Source of the DNA: HKCCE3408 sp039191215
GTDB lineage: Bacteria; Pseudomonadota; Alphaproteobacteria; Rhodobacterales; Rhodobacteraceae
Length of the DNA: 64,000 nt
NCBI GenBank assembly: GCA_039191215.1
Contig: JBCCXT010000013.1
Span: forward strand, 1-64,000
Reading direction: 5' to 3'
Shown here: piece after piece, positions 18,627-27,859 of the stretch
Numbering within the stretch: the first letter of the stretch is position 1
Layout of the letters: every line of letters begins with the position of its first letter
Made by a program: the position numbers and the translations under genes
Notes under the pieces: generated by a model
Told to the model about the DNA's origin: nothing
What the model saw: the letters and a program-made list of their open reading frames with translations, nothing else
Database searches by the model: none

Positions 18627-20411
18627 TCAGTTCCAGCAGCTCACCAAAACGGTGATATCCGCGCCAAGCCGGGCCAGCGCCTGCGCGCCGAGGGCGGGGG
18701 GTGCAATGGTCTGCACAACCTCTTCGCTGGCGATCAGGCCAGCCTCAACCAAGCCCGCGCGCACAACCGACGAGTTGAGCGCAAAGGCAACGCCCGGCGG
18801 CAGGGTGCGCCCGCTTGTTGGCTGCGGCAAGAGCATGCCCGTGACCCGGCCAGTTCCATCAAGAACTGGGCCCCCGGCTTCTCCGGCGATTGTATCCAAG
18901 GCCAAACGGACGCGATCGGTGTTGCCGTCAAGATCGGCCGCCTCTTCGAACGTGCCGATATTTAATGACGCCGCGCCAAGCGCACCTTCATAGGGGAACC
19001 CCGCCACCGAAATCGCGCTGCCACGGCGCGGCTGGTTGAGCGAAAGATCGGCAACACCAACCGGCGCCAAGGGTTGTATCGGCACCAGGACTGCCAGGCC
19101 GTTTGCATCGTCGCGATATGCCAGGGTGGCCTCATAGACGTCGTCGATCAGGATGCGTGTGCATTGGCCGGCAACAACATCCGTCGTCGTCACAACAGCG
19201 CCTTGCGCGGTGGCAAAAAATCCGGTGCGCCGCAATTCCGGGGTCCGAACCTCCAGCCCGGCCAAAAGATCAGCGCCATCAAGCGTTTCTGCGCTGACGG
19301 CATCGGGGCCCAGCACGCCTGAAACTGCGGCAAAGCTTTCTTGCATCATCGGCAGGACGCGCGCCATCTGGTCATCGCGTTCAGGCGGCCAGATCAGCGT
19401 GAAGCCTTTGATTTGGCCGTCGCGCAGATAGGCTTCGGTATGGCTGCGCAACGCGGCTGATCGTCCGGTCAGCAAGAAGCTCTCACCATCGCGTTGCCGC
19501 GTGCCTTGGAGGGGAACAATCTCAAGCGTCTGCATGATCTCATAAAGCCCCGCCAGCGTGCGGCTCGTGCCGTCCTGGCTAATTAAGAGGATGCGCACGC
19601 CACTGTCATTGATCGCCTCATACTGGGCGAATGGAAACTCGTAGCGGGCAAACTCAACCATCGCCATCGGCATGTTCATCTCTACGCCCGCGCGGAGATC
19701 GGTGACAAAGCGCATGCCAAGGGCGGCAAGTTCTGCTTGATAGCTTTCGAGCAGTTCGGCCCGCTGCCGTGTGGTCAAAACGCCGGTCGGCTCGTGGCCG
19801 TTGGAGGCCTGCCAATTTTGCATGGCGTTCCGCGTGCCGGGGCCAAAGGCGCCATCGATGCCGCTGGTATAGACGCCGAACCATTGCAGCGCGATCTGCA
19901 GCGCCTCGCGCTGCGTCCGGTCAAGCTGCGCCTCCGATTGGCGTGCCTCTGCGGGCGTTTCTTCGGTCAAGACGACAACGACGGGTTCCGGTTCAGCTTC
20001 GGGTTGAGGTTCAGGCTCCGGCTCCGGGACGGCGGCCTGGGTTTCAACCAGCGGTTGCGGCTCGGCCGGGGGCTGGCCGCCAGCTGGGAAGACCTGTTCG
20101 ATATAGATCGGGCGAATTTCGACATAGGCATCGCTCGGGACCAGCCCCTGGTTGGACAGCTCAGCCAAGCGCTGCGCGGCGGCAGCAGGGCTATAGGGGC
20201 CGGCAGCGATGCCATACCAGCCAGAGGCCAGGCGGAAGGCGCGCACATCCGGCAATAGCTCGGCATAGGCCACAACCCGACGCTCGGTATTGGCCAGATC
20301 CGGATAGGCCTCGATCTGCACGTAAACCTGACCCTGGGCTTGGCCGGCATTGGCCCAAACTCCAAACGTCACAATGAGGACTAGAAATAGGCTGAACAGA
20401 CCTCGGATCAT
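18627..20411 (-). CDS. Exported trypsin-fold protein with peptidoglycan-binding domain; catalytic triad apparently lost
   Basis: About 594 residues. An N-terminal signal peptide (to about 25) precedes a SPOR-like region and a Pro/Glu-rich linker (about 115-160). A peptidoglycan-binding type 1 domain (QWFGVYTSGIDGAFGPGTR, about 177-195) is followed by a middle domain and a C-terminal trypsin-like barrel. In place of the usual NxHVVxxC the sequence reads TTTDVVAGQC; the DxANDLAL strand is DDANGLAVL; the nucleophile motif GxSGGP is GEAGGP. All three triad positions therefore look substituted, suggesting a non-enzymatic binding or scaffolding role in the periplasm. A GTG one codon upstream is an alternative start. 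Confidence 0.8.
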   Translation of the reverse strand: MIRGLFSLFLVLIVTFGVWANAGQAQGQVYVQIEAYPDLANTERRVVAYAELLPDVRAFRLASGWYGIAAGPYSPAAAAQRLAELSNQGLVPSDAYVEIRPIYIEQVFPAGGQPPAEPQPLVETQAAVPEPEPEPQPEAEPEPVVVVLTEETPAEARQSEAQLDRTQREALQIALQWFGVYTSGIDGAFGPGTRNAMQNWQASNGHEPTGVLTTRQRAELLESYQAELAALGMRFVTDLRAGVEMNMPMAMVEFARYEFPFAQYEAINDSGVRILLISQDGTSRTLAGLYEIMQTLEIVPLQGTRQRDGESFLLTGRSAALRSHTEAYLRDGQIKGFTLIWPPERDDQMARVLPMMQESFAAVSGVLGPDAVSAETLDGADLLAGLEVRTPELRRTGFFATAQGAVVTTTDVVAGQCTRILIDDVYEATLAYRDDANGLAVLVPIQPLAPVGVADLSLNQPRRGSAISVAGFPYEGALGAASLNIGTFEEAADLDGNTDRVRLALDTIAGEAGGPVLDGTGRVTGMLLPQPTSGRTLPPGVAFALNSSVVRAGLVEAGLIASEEVVQTIAPPALGAQALARLGADITVLVSCWN

Positions 20412-20600
20412 CACGCTTTCCCGTATTGCTTCGCGTTGCGCCGTTCTGGGCGGCTGCCTCCGCGCCAGGGGTTATGCGAAACTGCGCACCATTGCACCCC
20501 GAAATCGCGCATCGTCGCACCGATCGCGTTCAAGTGTTGCAGCGATTGACCAGCCCCAGAGCCGGGGCTAGGTAGGCGCGTCGATTAGGGAGGCTTTGCC

Positions 20601-21536
20601 ATGCCAGCGCCCGATACTCCGCGTTCGTTTCAGGAGATCCTGCTGCGGCTTTCGAGCTATTGGGCGCAGAAGGGCTGCGCAATGCTTCAGCCTTATGATA
20701 TGGAGGTTGGCGCGGGCACATTTCACCCCGCAACAACGATGCGCGCCTTGGGTCCGGTGCCCTGGGCCGCGGCTTATGTTCAGCCGTCACGTCGGCCAAC
20801 CGATGGGCGCTACGGCGACAGCCCAAACCGTTGGCAGCATTACTACCAATACCAGGTGATCATCAAACCGAGCCCACCTGACCTGCAAGCGCTATACCTC
20901 GGCTCGCTGGAGGCGATCGGCATCGATATGGACCTGCACGACATCCGGTTTGTCGAAGATGACTGGGAAAGCCCGACGCTTGGCGCCTGGGGCTTGGGTT
21001 GGGAGGTTTGGTGCGATGGTATGGAGGTCAGCCAGTTCACCTATTTCCAGCAGGTCGGCGGCCATGATTGCCATCCGGTCTCGGGTGAGCTGACCTATGG
21101 TCTGGAACGGCTGGCGATGTACATCCTGGGCTACGACGACGGCAATGCGATGCCGTGGAATGACCCACAATCGCAGATCGCGCTCAGCTATGGCGACGTT
21201 TTTCGTGAGGCCGAGGCGCAGTATGCGCGCTGGAATTTCGATATCGCCGACACCGAGATGCTGATGCAGCATTTCAAGGATGCGGAGGCGGAGTGCCGCT
21301 CGATCCTGACACAGCCGGCCGAAGACCCTCGGACCGGGCGTATGATCGTCATGGCGCTGCCGGCGTATGATCAATGCATCAAGGCCAGCCACCTCTTTAA
21401 CCTGCTCGATGCGCGTGGCGTAATCTCCGTGACCGAGCGGCAGGCCTATATCGGCCGCGTGCGCGCGCTGGCAAAAGCCTGCGCCGATGCATTCTTGCAG
21501 ACCGAAGCGGGCGGCGCGTCTTATATGGCCGCGTGA
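20601..21536 (+). CDS. glyQ: Glycyl-tRNA synthetase alpha subunit
   Basis: Catalytic class II core of the bacterial (alpha2beta2-type) glycyl-tRNA synthetase. 311 residues beginning SFQEILLRLSSYWAQKGCAM and LQPYDMEVGAGTFHPAT, with the class II motif 2 region and the family block FTYFQQVGGHDC. The partner glyS lies one gene downstream. Complete. Confidence 0.97.
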   Translation: MPAPDTPRSFQEILLRLSSYWAQKGCAMLQPYDMEVGAGTFHPATTMRALGPVPWAAAYVQPSRRPTDGRYGDSPNRWQHYYQYQVIIKPSPPDLQALYLGSLEAIGIDMDLHDIRFVEDDWESPTLGAWGLGWEVWCDGMEVSQFTYFQQVGGHDCHPVSGELTYGLERLAMYILGYDDGNAMPWNDPQSQIALSYGDVFREAEAQYARWNFDIADTEMLMQHFKDAEAECRSILTQPAEDPRTGRMIVMALPAYDQCIKASHLFNLLDARGVISVTERQAYIGRVRALAKACADAFLQTEAGGASYMAA

Positions 21537-21537
21537 T

Positions 21538-22047
21538 ATGAGGAGTGGGCAAATCCTGGTCATAGGGATCGTTGCGGCCACCGCGATGTTTGGCGCGGGC
21601 GTCTGGTACACCCAGACCCGGGCCTGGTATGTACAACTGGAAGATGCGCCCATTGTAATGACCCGCCATGACGGCGAGGAAGAAGCGCTGCTCGTCGACA
21701 GCTTTGACGGGATCGATGCCGAAACCTCGCCGTTGCGCTATCGCGCGTGCTTTGAACCGACCATGAGCTTGCCGACACTGACCGAAACATTTCAGCCCTA
21801 CGGGCCGGCCACACCGCTCAACGCACCCGGTTGGTTTTCATGTTTTGACGCCGATGCCATCGGCGAAGCGCTGGAAAGCGGCAGCGCGCTGGCATTTCTG
21901 GGTCAACAAAACCAGCCCTATGGCTTTGATATCGTTGTGACCGTGTTCGATACGGGGCAGGGCTATGCCTGGCGCCAGATCAACCATTGCGGCACGGCGG
22001 CCTTTGGTGGCGATCCGCTGCCCCCGGGGTGCCCGGAGCCGCCTTAG
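21538..22047 (+). CDS. Membrane-anchored small protein between glyQ and glyS (DUF6446-like)
   Basis: 169 residues. One N-terminal hydrophobic helix (ILVIGIVAATAMFGAGVWY) anchors a periplasmic domain with several cysteines (YRACFEP, WFSCFDAD, NHCGTAAF, PPGCPEPP). Its ATG is one base after the glyQ stop. A similarly placed gene is common between glyQ and glyS in Rhodobacterales; I believe it matches DUF6446 but recall is not certain. The link to tRNA charging is only positional. Confidence 0.75.
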   Translation: MRSGQILVIGIVAATAMFGAGVWYTQTRAWYVQLEDAPIVMTRHDGEEEALLVDSFDGIDAETSPLRYRACFEPTMSLPTLTETFQPYGPATPLNAPGWFSCFDADAIGEALESGSALAFLGQQNQPYGFDIVVTVFDTGQGYAWRQINHCGTAAFGGDPLPPGCPEPP

Positions 22048-22137
22048 CGCCGGCAAGCTCCAAATCGACTAGACAAAAATTCGGCCTGCCCGATCGCCTG
22101 ACCAAAAAACGCGCCGTGCCCGAACCGGAAAAAGACC

Positions 22138-24351
22138 ATGCCCGACCTGCTGCTTGAATTGTTCTCCGAAGAAATACCCGCCGGCATGCAGGCCAAGGCG
22201 GGCGGCGATCTGAAACGGCTGGTGACCGACGCTTTGGTCGATGCCGGGTTAACCTATGCCTCAGCCGGCGCGTTTTGGGGGCCGCGACGGCTGACGCTTG
22301 CCGTCGAAGGGCTGACCAGCGACAGCCCGACCACGGTTGAGGAACGAAAAGGCCCGCGGGTCGACGCGCCCGAAAAGGCGCTTGAGGGGTTTTTGCGGGC
22401 GACCGGACTGTCAAAAGACCAGCTTGAGCTGCGTGACGACAAAAAAGGCCAGGTCTATTTTGCCAAGATCACCCATCCGGGCCGTGGTGCCGCAGAGATC
22501 ATCGCCGAAGCGATTCCAGCAATTCTGCGCAACTTTCCCTGGCCCAAAAGCATGCGGTGGGGTCCGGGCAGCCTGCGATGGGTGCGACCGCTGCATCGCA
22601 TCTTGTGCATCTTGTCGGACGAATCCGGTACGGGAATTGTTCAATTTGAGACCGACGGCATAGCCTCGGCCGCCTTGACCGAGGGCCACCGTTTCATGGC
22701 GCCAGGAGAATTTTCTGTCGCAAATTTTGAGGATTACACGGCGAAGCTGAAGCGGGCGAAGGTTGTTCTTTCCGCGCAAGAGCGGGAAGACACGATCTGG
22801 CATGATGCGACCAACCTCGTCTTTGCGGCCGGGCTGGAACTGGTCGAAGACCGCGCCCTTTTGGCCGAGGTTGCAGGTCTTGTGGAGTGGCCCGTCGTTT
22901 TGATGGGCGAGATCGGCGCGGCCTTTCTCGACCTGCCGCCCGAGGTCTTGCAAAGCTCCATGGCGGAGCATCAGAAGTATTTCTCGGTGCGCAATCCCGG
23001 CACGGGGCGGATTGAGCGGTTCATTGCTGTCGCCAACCGAGAGACGGCGGATAACGGTGCCACGATCCTCAAAGGCAACCAGCGTGTTTTGGCCGCGCGT
23101 CTGGCCGATGCGGTCTTCTTTTGGAACAACGACTTGGCCGTCGCAAAAGCAGGCATGTCAAGCTGGCAGGAAGCGTTGAAAAGCGTGACCTTTCACGCCA
23201 AGCTCGGCTCGGTCGCCGACCGGATCGACAGGATCGCGGCGCTGTCGCGCGACATCGCGCCCCTGATCGGCGCCGATGCAGGCCAGGCTGAGCAGGCCGC
23301 GCGGTTGGCGAAGGCCGATCTAAATTCTGAAATGGTCTTTGAGTTCCCCGAACTTCAGGGGGTTATGGGCCGGTATTACATCAGCGAAGCAGGCCACGCG
23401 CCTGAGATCGCCGCCGTGGCGGAGGAGCATTACAAGCCCTTAGGCGCTAGGGATGATGTGCCGACCGCATCCCTTTCCGTCACGGTGGCCCTGGCCGAAA
23501 AACTCGACAGCTTGGCAGGGTTTTGGGCCATCGACGAAAAGCCAACTGGCTCCAAAGACCCGTTCGCGCTACGCCGTGCGGCCCTTGGTGTGATCCGGAT
23601 TGTGCTAGGCAATGGGCTGCGGGTAAGCCTCGATCGGTTATTCGATGCGCAAATCCTACGCCACCAGGTCAAGCCCGCCCCGGAAGATGCCGCCACGCTG
23701 GACGAATTGCTGGGTGTGGCGGTTGCCCATGGCATGCGTAGCGCGCCGTTGCATGCCCGGATCGACGGACTTGATGACGCCCCTGATTGGCTGCCGGCGA
23801 TCCGCAACCATGACCCTGCGGTCAGCGGGGATTTGCGCGGCTTTTTCCACGATCGCCTGAAGGTCCATCTGCGCGATGAAGGAATCCGTCATGATGTGAT
23901 CGACGCGGTGATAGAGATGCCGGAAAACAGTGATCTGACGCTGGTGGTGGCCCGGGCTCGGGCGCTGCAGGCCTTCATGGATGGCGCGGATGGCAAAAAC
24001 CTGGTCCAAGGCTATAAACGTGCGGCCAATATCCTGGCCCAGGCGGAAGCGGCGGATGGGGTCGAATATCGCTTCGGTGCGGATGCCAAATTTGCCGATG
24101 ACCCGACGGAAAGAGCGCTTTTTGCTGCACTTGCAGAGGCACGGGCCCAGGTCGCCCCGGCACTTGAGAGGGAGGATTTCGCCGACGCGATGGGCGCGAT
24201 GGCAACACTCCGCCCGGCGATAGATGCCTTCTTTGAGGCGGTTCAGGTCAATACGGATTCCCAGATCCTGCGCCGTAACCGATTGAATCTGTTGTATGAA
24301 ATTACCCAAATTTGTGACCAGATCGCTGATTTGGGCAAGTTAGAGGGCTAA
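22138..24351 (+). CDS. glyS: Glycyl-tRNA synthetase beta subunit
   Basis: 737 residues, full length. The beginning MPDLLLELFSEEIPAGMQAK is the family signature; the HD-like middle (FWNNDLAVAKAGM, FHAKLGSVADRI) and the C-terminal anticodon-binding region are present. It recognises tRNA-Gly for the alpha subunit encoded by glyQ. A ribosome site is weak (GGAAAAAGACC), as often in this group. Confidence 0.97.
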   Translation: MPDLLLELFSEEIPAGMQAKAGGDLKRLVTDALVDAGLTYASAGAFWGPRRLTLAVEGLTSDSPTTVEERKGPRVDAPEKALEGFLRATGLSKDQLELRDDKKGQVYFAKITHPGRGAAEIIAEAIPAILRNFPWPKSMRWGPGSLRWVRPLHRILCILSDESGTGIVQFETDGIASAALTEGHRFMAPGEFSVANFEDYTAKLKRAKVVLSAQEREDTIWHDATNLVFAAGLELVEDRALLAEVAGLVEWPVVLMGEIGAAFLDLPPEVLQSSMAEHQKYFSVRNPGTGRIERFIAVANRETADNGATILKGNQRVLAARLADAVFFWNNDLAVAKAGMSSWQEALKSVTFHAKLGSVADRIDRIAALSRDIAPLIGADAGQAEQAARLAKADLNSEMVFEFPELQGVMGRYYISEAGHAPEIAAVAEEHYKPLGARDDVPTASLSVTVALAEKLDSLAGFWAIDEKPTGSKDPFALRRAALGVIRIVLGNGLRVSLDRLFDAQILRHQVKPAPEDAATLDELLGVAVAHGMRSAPLHARIDGLDDAPDWLPAIRNHDPAVSGDLRGFFHDRLKVHLRDEGIRHDVIDAVIEMPENSDLTLVVARARALQAFMDGADGKNLVQGYKRAANILAQAEAADGVEYRFGADAKFADDPTERALFAALAEARAQVAPALEREDFADAMGAMATLRPAIDAFFEAVQVNTDSQILRRNRLNLLYEITQICDQIADLGKLEG

Positions 24352-24451
24352 ACCCGCAACGCATTGTCTTCGCACCTGCGACGTGCTGCGCCTAGACAGG
24401 GCAACCGCGGATTGTACACTCCGCTGCAACTGCAAAGGAGCCTGCGCGGCG

Positions 24452-26977
24452 ATGCTGACCACGCCTGATTTCACAGAGATCACGACCGACGCGGACATCG
24501 CCACCGCGCGACATGGTAATCGCGCGAAATGTCTGCAGCGGCTCATCCGTTTGGGCCTGCCGGTGCCGCCGACCGTGGCACTGCCGTTCGAAACGGTGCG
24601 ATCGATCGCGGCGGGTCGCGTGCCCGATATGGCAGCGCTTGTCGGCATCTTTGACGCGGGCGTTTTGATGTCGGTGCGTTCGTCGAGCGAGGCGGCCGAT
24701 TGGGGCGGGCCCGGCACCATTTTGAATATCGGCATGAATGATGCCGTTGCCGAACGCCTGGCCGAGGCCCATGGCCGCGATGCGGCGGAGGCGCTCTATC
24801 TTAGTTTCATAAGGTCTTACGCGGTTGATGTGCTGCGGCTTGATGCCGATCTGTTTGACGGCACGTTGACGCCGCGCCTGGCCAAGGCCCATTTCGAAGA
24901 CGAAATGGAGGAGCCCTTTCCGCAAGATGCCGCGACGCAATTGACTGAAGTGTTGCGCGCGATGGCGCGCGCTTGGGAGGGCACAACCGCCCGGCTGTTG
25001 CGCCAGGCCCAGGGCGCGCCGGAAGATGCCGGACTTGGCCTGGTCGTCCAGCGCATGGCGCTTGGCATCGGGCAGGGGCTTTCAGGATCGGGCGTGGTGC
25101 AGTTTGTGTCGCCCGATACCGGCATGCCGCAAATCACGGGCCGCTACTTGCCGCAAGGTCAAGGCCGCGCAGCGCTAAGCGAGGACAAGGCCGAATTCAT
25201 CGCGACCGATGCGCGCGGCCCCGCGCTAGAGGACGGTGCGCCAGAGGTTGTTGCGGAATTGGAAGCCGCGGGACACCTGATGCGGACCAAGCTGCGCGAG
25301 GATATGCAGGCCGAATTCACCATTATGAACGGTGAGTTGGCCATTCTTGACGCGGTGCGCTGTCCGCGCTCTGCCGCAGCAGAGGTCCAGATCGCTGTCG
25401 CGCTGGCGCAAGACGGCATCATTGCGCGCGATGAGGCGCTGCAGCGGATCGAACCGTTCACGCTTAATCAGATGTTGCACCGCCAGGTTAGCACCGAGGC
25501 TGCCCGCGACGTGCTGACCCGCGGGATTGCAGCCGCACCCGGGGCGGCAACGGGCCGGCTTGTCTTCACGGCGGCGGCGGCGCAATCGGCCGCGTCGCAG
25601 GGCGAAAGTTCGATCCTTGTGCGACGCGAGACCAGCCCGGAAGATATTCGCGGCATGCATGCAGCCCAAGCAATCTTGACCGAGCGCGGCGGTATGACCA
25701 GCCATGCGGCTGTGATCGCCCGCGGCCTCGGCCTGCCTTGCGTGACCGGTGCTACACATCTGCAAATCGACGGGCGGAAAAAGACGCTGACGGTGCCGGG
25801 GCGCAAAGTGTTCCACGAAGGGGATATCATCACCGTCGATGGCAGTACCGGTGACGTTCTTGTCGGCGCGCCGGAGCTTATCGAGCCTGCGCTTGGTGGC
25901 GCTTTCGCGACGCTTTTGGAATGGGCCGATGCGTTGCGCGATATCGGCGTGCGCTGCAATGCCGATACCAAAGAGGATGTCGACGTTGCCGGGCAATTTG
26001 GCGTCGATGGAATAGGTCTGTGCCGCACTGAGCACATGTTTTTCGACCCCGTTCGCCTCACCGTCATGCGCGAGATGATCTTTGCCGAAGACCCCGACGA
26101 TCGCGACGCGGCATTGCAACGGCTCCTGCCCATGCAGCGCGCGGATTTTGAGGAACTTTTTGGCCTGATGGGCGGCAAGCCTGTCTGTATCCGTCTATTT
26201 GACCCGCCGCTGCACGAGTTTTTGCCTGGCAACCGCGACGGTATCCGGGCGCTGGCTGAGGCGCTTGATATGCCGGTAAGCCGGGTCCAGGCCCGCATCG
26301 AGTCGCTGCAGGAATTTAACCCAATGCTGGGCATGCGCGGCGTGCGTTTGGGCATCACCGTGCCCGAGATTTACGACATGCAGGCGCGCGCGATCTTTGA
26401 AGCCGCCGCCCAATCCGGGGTGGAGCCGGAGATCATGATCCCGCTTGTCTCTGCCATGCGTGAGGTAGAGCTGGTCAAAGCCCGCATCGACGCGATCGCG
26501 CAAGCCGTGCGCGCCGAAAAGGGCACCGATGTCGGCTACCGGCTCGGCGTCATGGTCGAGACCCCGCGCGCGGCCTTGCGCGCCGCAGAGATCGCCCAGC
26601 ATTCCGCCTTTTTGTCGTTCGGAACCAATGATTTGACGCAAATGACCTATGGGCTTAGCCGCGACGATGCCGGCCGTTTCATGTCGTCTTATGTCGCGCA
26701 AGACGTGTTCCACGAAGACCCGTTCCAAAGCCTCGATATCGACGGTGTGGGGGAGCTTTTGTTGCTCGGCTCCGCCCGGGCCAGGGGTACAAAAGGCGAC
26801 ATCACGCTTGCCATTTGCGGCGAACATGGCGGCCAGCCCGAAGCGATTGCCTTTTCGCGGTCGGCGGGCTTCGACTATGTGTCGTGCTCACCCTACCGCG
26901 TGCCGGTTGCGAAACTAGCCGCGGCGCAGATTGCGGTGGCTGAGGGGCAAAGCGGGCGCCCTGGCGGCGCGTCTTAA
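24452..26977 (+). CDS. Divergent pyruvate phosphate dikinase-like enzyme
   Basis: 841 residues with the three-domain PPDK layout. An ATP-grasp-like N terminus (LGLPVPPTVALPF, then LMSVRSSSEAADWGGPGT and ILNIGMND) leads to the phosphohistidine domain (TERGGMTSHAAVIARGLG, His within TSHA). A C-terminal PEP/pyruvate barrel contains CRTEHMFF and ends with the active-site CGEHGGQPEAIAFS. It is shorter than typical PPDK (about 870-890) and the N-terminal glycine-rich loop (usually GGKGANLAEM) reads ARHGNRAKCLQRL, so nucleotide binding may differ. Start chosen at the ATG behind AAAGGAG. PPDK interconverts pyruvate and PEP; whether this one does is uncertain. It follows glyS by 100 bp. Confidence 0.8.
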   Translation: MLTTPDFTEITTDADIATARHGNRAKCLQRLIRLGLPVPPTVALPFETVRSIAAGRVPDMAALVGIFDAGVLMSVRSSSEAADWGGPGTILNIGMNDAVAERLAEAHGRDAAEALYLSFIRSYAVDVLRLDADLFDGTLTPRLAKAHFEDEMEEPFPQDAATQLTEVLRAMARAWEGTTARLLRQAQGAPEDAGLGLVVQRMALGIGQGLSGSGVVQFVSPDTGMPQITGRYLPQGQGRAALSEDKAEFIATDARGPALEDGAPEVVAELEAAGHLMRTKLREDMQAEFTIMNGELAILDAVRCPRSAAAEVQIAVALAQDGIIARDEALQRIEPFTLNQMLHRQVSTEAARDVLTRGIAAAPGAATGRLVFTAAAAQSAASQGESSILVRRETSPEDIRGMHAAQAILTERGGMTSHAAVIARGLGLPCVTGATHLQIDGRKKTLTVPGRKVFHEGDIITVDGSTGDVLVGAPELIEPALGGAFATLLEWADALRDIGVRCNADTKEDVDVAGQFGVDGIGLCRTEHMFFDPVRLTVMREMIFAEDPDDRDAALQRLLPMQRADFEELFGLMGGKPVCIRLFDPPLHEFLPGNRDGIRALAEALDMPVSRVQARIESLQEFNPMLGMRGVRLGITVPEIYDMQARAIFEAAAQSGVEPEIMIPLVSAMREVELVKARIDAIAQAVRAEKGTDVGYRLGVMVETPRAALRAAEIAQHSAFLSFGTNDLTQMTYGLSRDDAGRFMSSYVAQDVFHEDPFQSLDIDGVGELLLLGSARARGTKGDITLAICGEHGGQPEAIAFSRSAGFDYVSCSPYRVPVAKLAAAQIAVAEGQSGRPGGAS

Positions 26978-27115
26978 CCGCAAGCTCGCCCTAGGTCTTG
27001 GGGTGGCAATTTGGTCACGCGCGAAATCATCGGCTGATTTGTCCCAAGCCTATGCCAAGGTTATCCACGATACTGCGGTTCTATTTCGAATCGCGCAGTG
27101 GGGGCTGCAGGTTTT

Positions 27116-27802
27116 ATGGGTGGAACTGGTTTTCGTTTGCGCGCGCATATGCTTGCGGGCCTAACTTCATTTTGTTTATGCATCGCAGCGATGCCCGGTT
27201 TGGCACAGGTCACGGCCAGTTCGACGACCGACCCGACCGGCGGCATCGATTTGCGATTGTCGGGCCTTATGGGGGCGGAGCATTCCGCAACCCAATCGCT
27301 GAGCTACGACCAATTGCAACTCTTGGGCAGTGCCTTTGTTCCGACGCGCGGGGCGGAGGTGCCAACACTGCCCCGAGCCGCCGATCTTGATGCGCGCGCG
27401 CCCGCAACCGGCGGAGAAGAATGGGCGTGCCTGACACAGGCGCTCTACTTTGAGGCCCGCGGGGAAAGCGTCGCCGGACAGGTCGCCGTGGCTGAGGTGA
27501 TCCTGAACCGGGTCGATGATCTGCGTTATCCCGCCACGCTTTGTGGTGTGGTCAATGAGGGCACAGGCCGCCGTTATGCCTGCCAGTTCACCTATACCTG
27601 CGACGGCCGGGCGGAGATTGTCGACGACAGCCTGTTATGGGATCGGATGGGCCAGATTGCCCGGATGATGATAGACGGCTATCCCAGGTCGCTGACGAAT
27701 GGTGCCACCCACTACCATGCAAATTGGGTGAACCCGCGCTGGGCGTCGATGTTCCCGCAAACCGCAGAGATCGGTGTGCATTTGTTCTATCGCCGCCCCT
27801 AA
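27116..27802 (+). CDS. SleB-type cell wall hydrolase
   Basis: 228 residues with a signal-like hydrophobic N terminus (MLAGLTSFCLCIAAMPGLAQ) and the C-terminal hydrolase_2 domain: CLTQALYFEARGESVAGQVA (catalytic Glu in YFEARGE), EVILNRVDDLRYP, CGVVNEG and THYHANWVNPRW. Family members cleave peptidoglycan, first known from spore cortex lysis but widespread in alphaproteobacteria. Export to the periplasm is expected. It stands alone between the PPDK-like gene and folB. Confidence 0.88.
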   Translation: MGGTGFRLRAHMLAGLTSFCLCIAAMPGLAQVTASSTTDPTGGIDLRLSGLMGAEHSATQSLSYDQLQLLGSAFVPTRGAEVPTLPRAADLDARAPATGGEEWACLTQALYFEARGESVAGQVAVAEVILNRVDDLRYPATLCGVVNEGTGRRYACQFTYTCDGRAEIVDDSLLWDRMGQIARMMIDGYPRSLTNGATHYHANWVNPRWASMFPQTAEIGVHLFYRRP

Positions 27803-27859
27803 GGCCACCTGAGGAAATCCGCGCTTGCAGCGCCCTGTTTGCGGCGCTACGGGGCGGTT

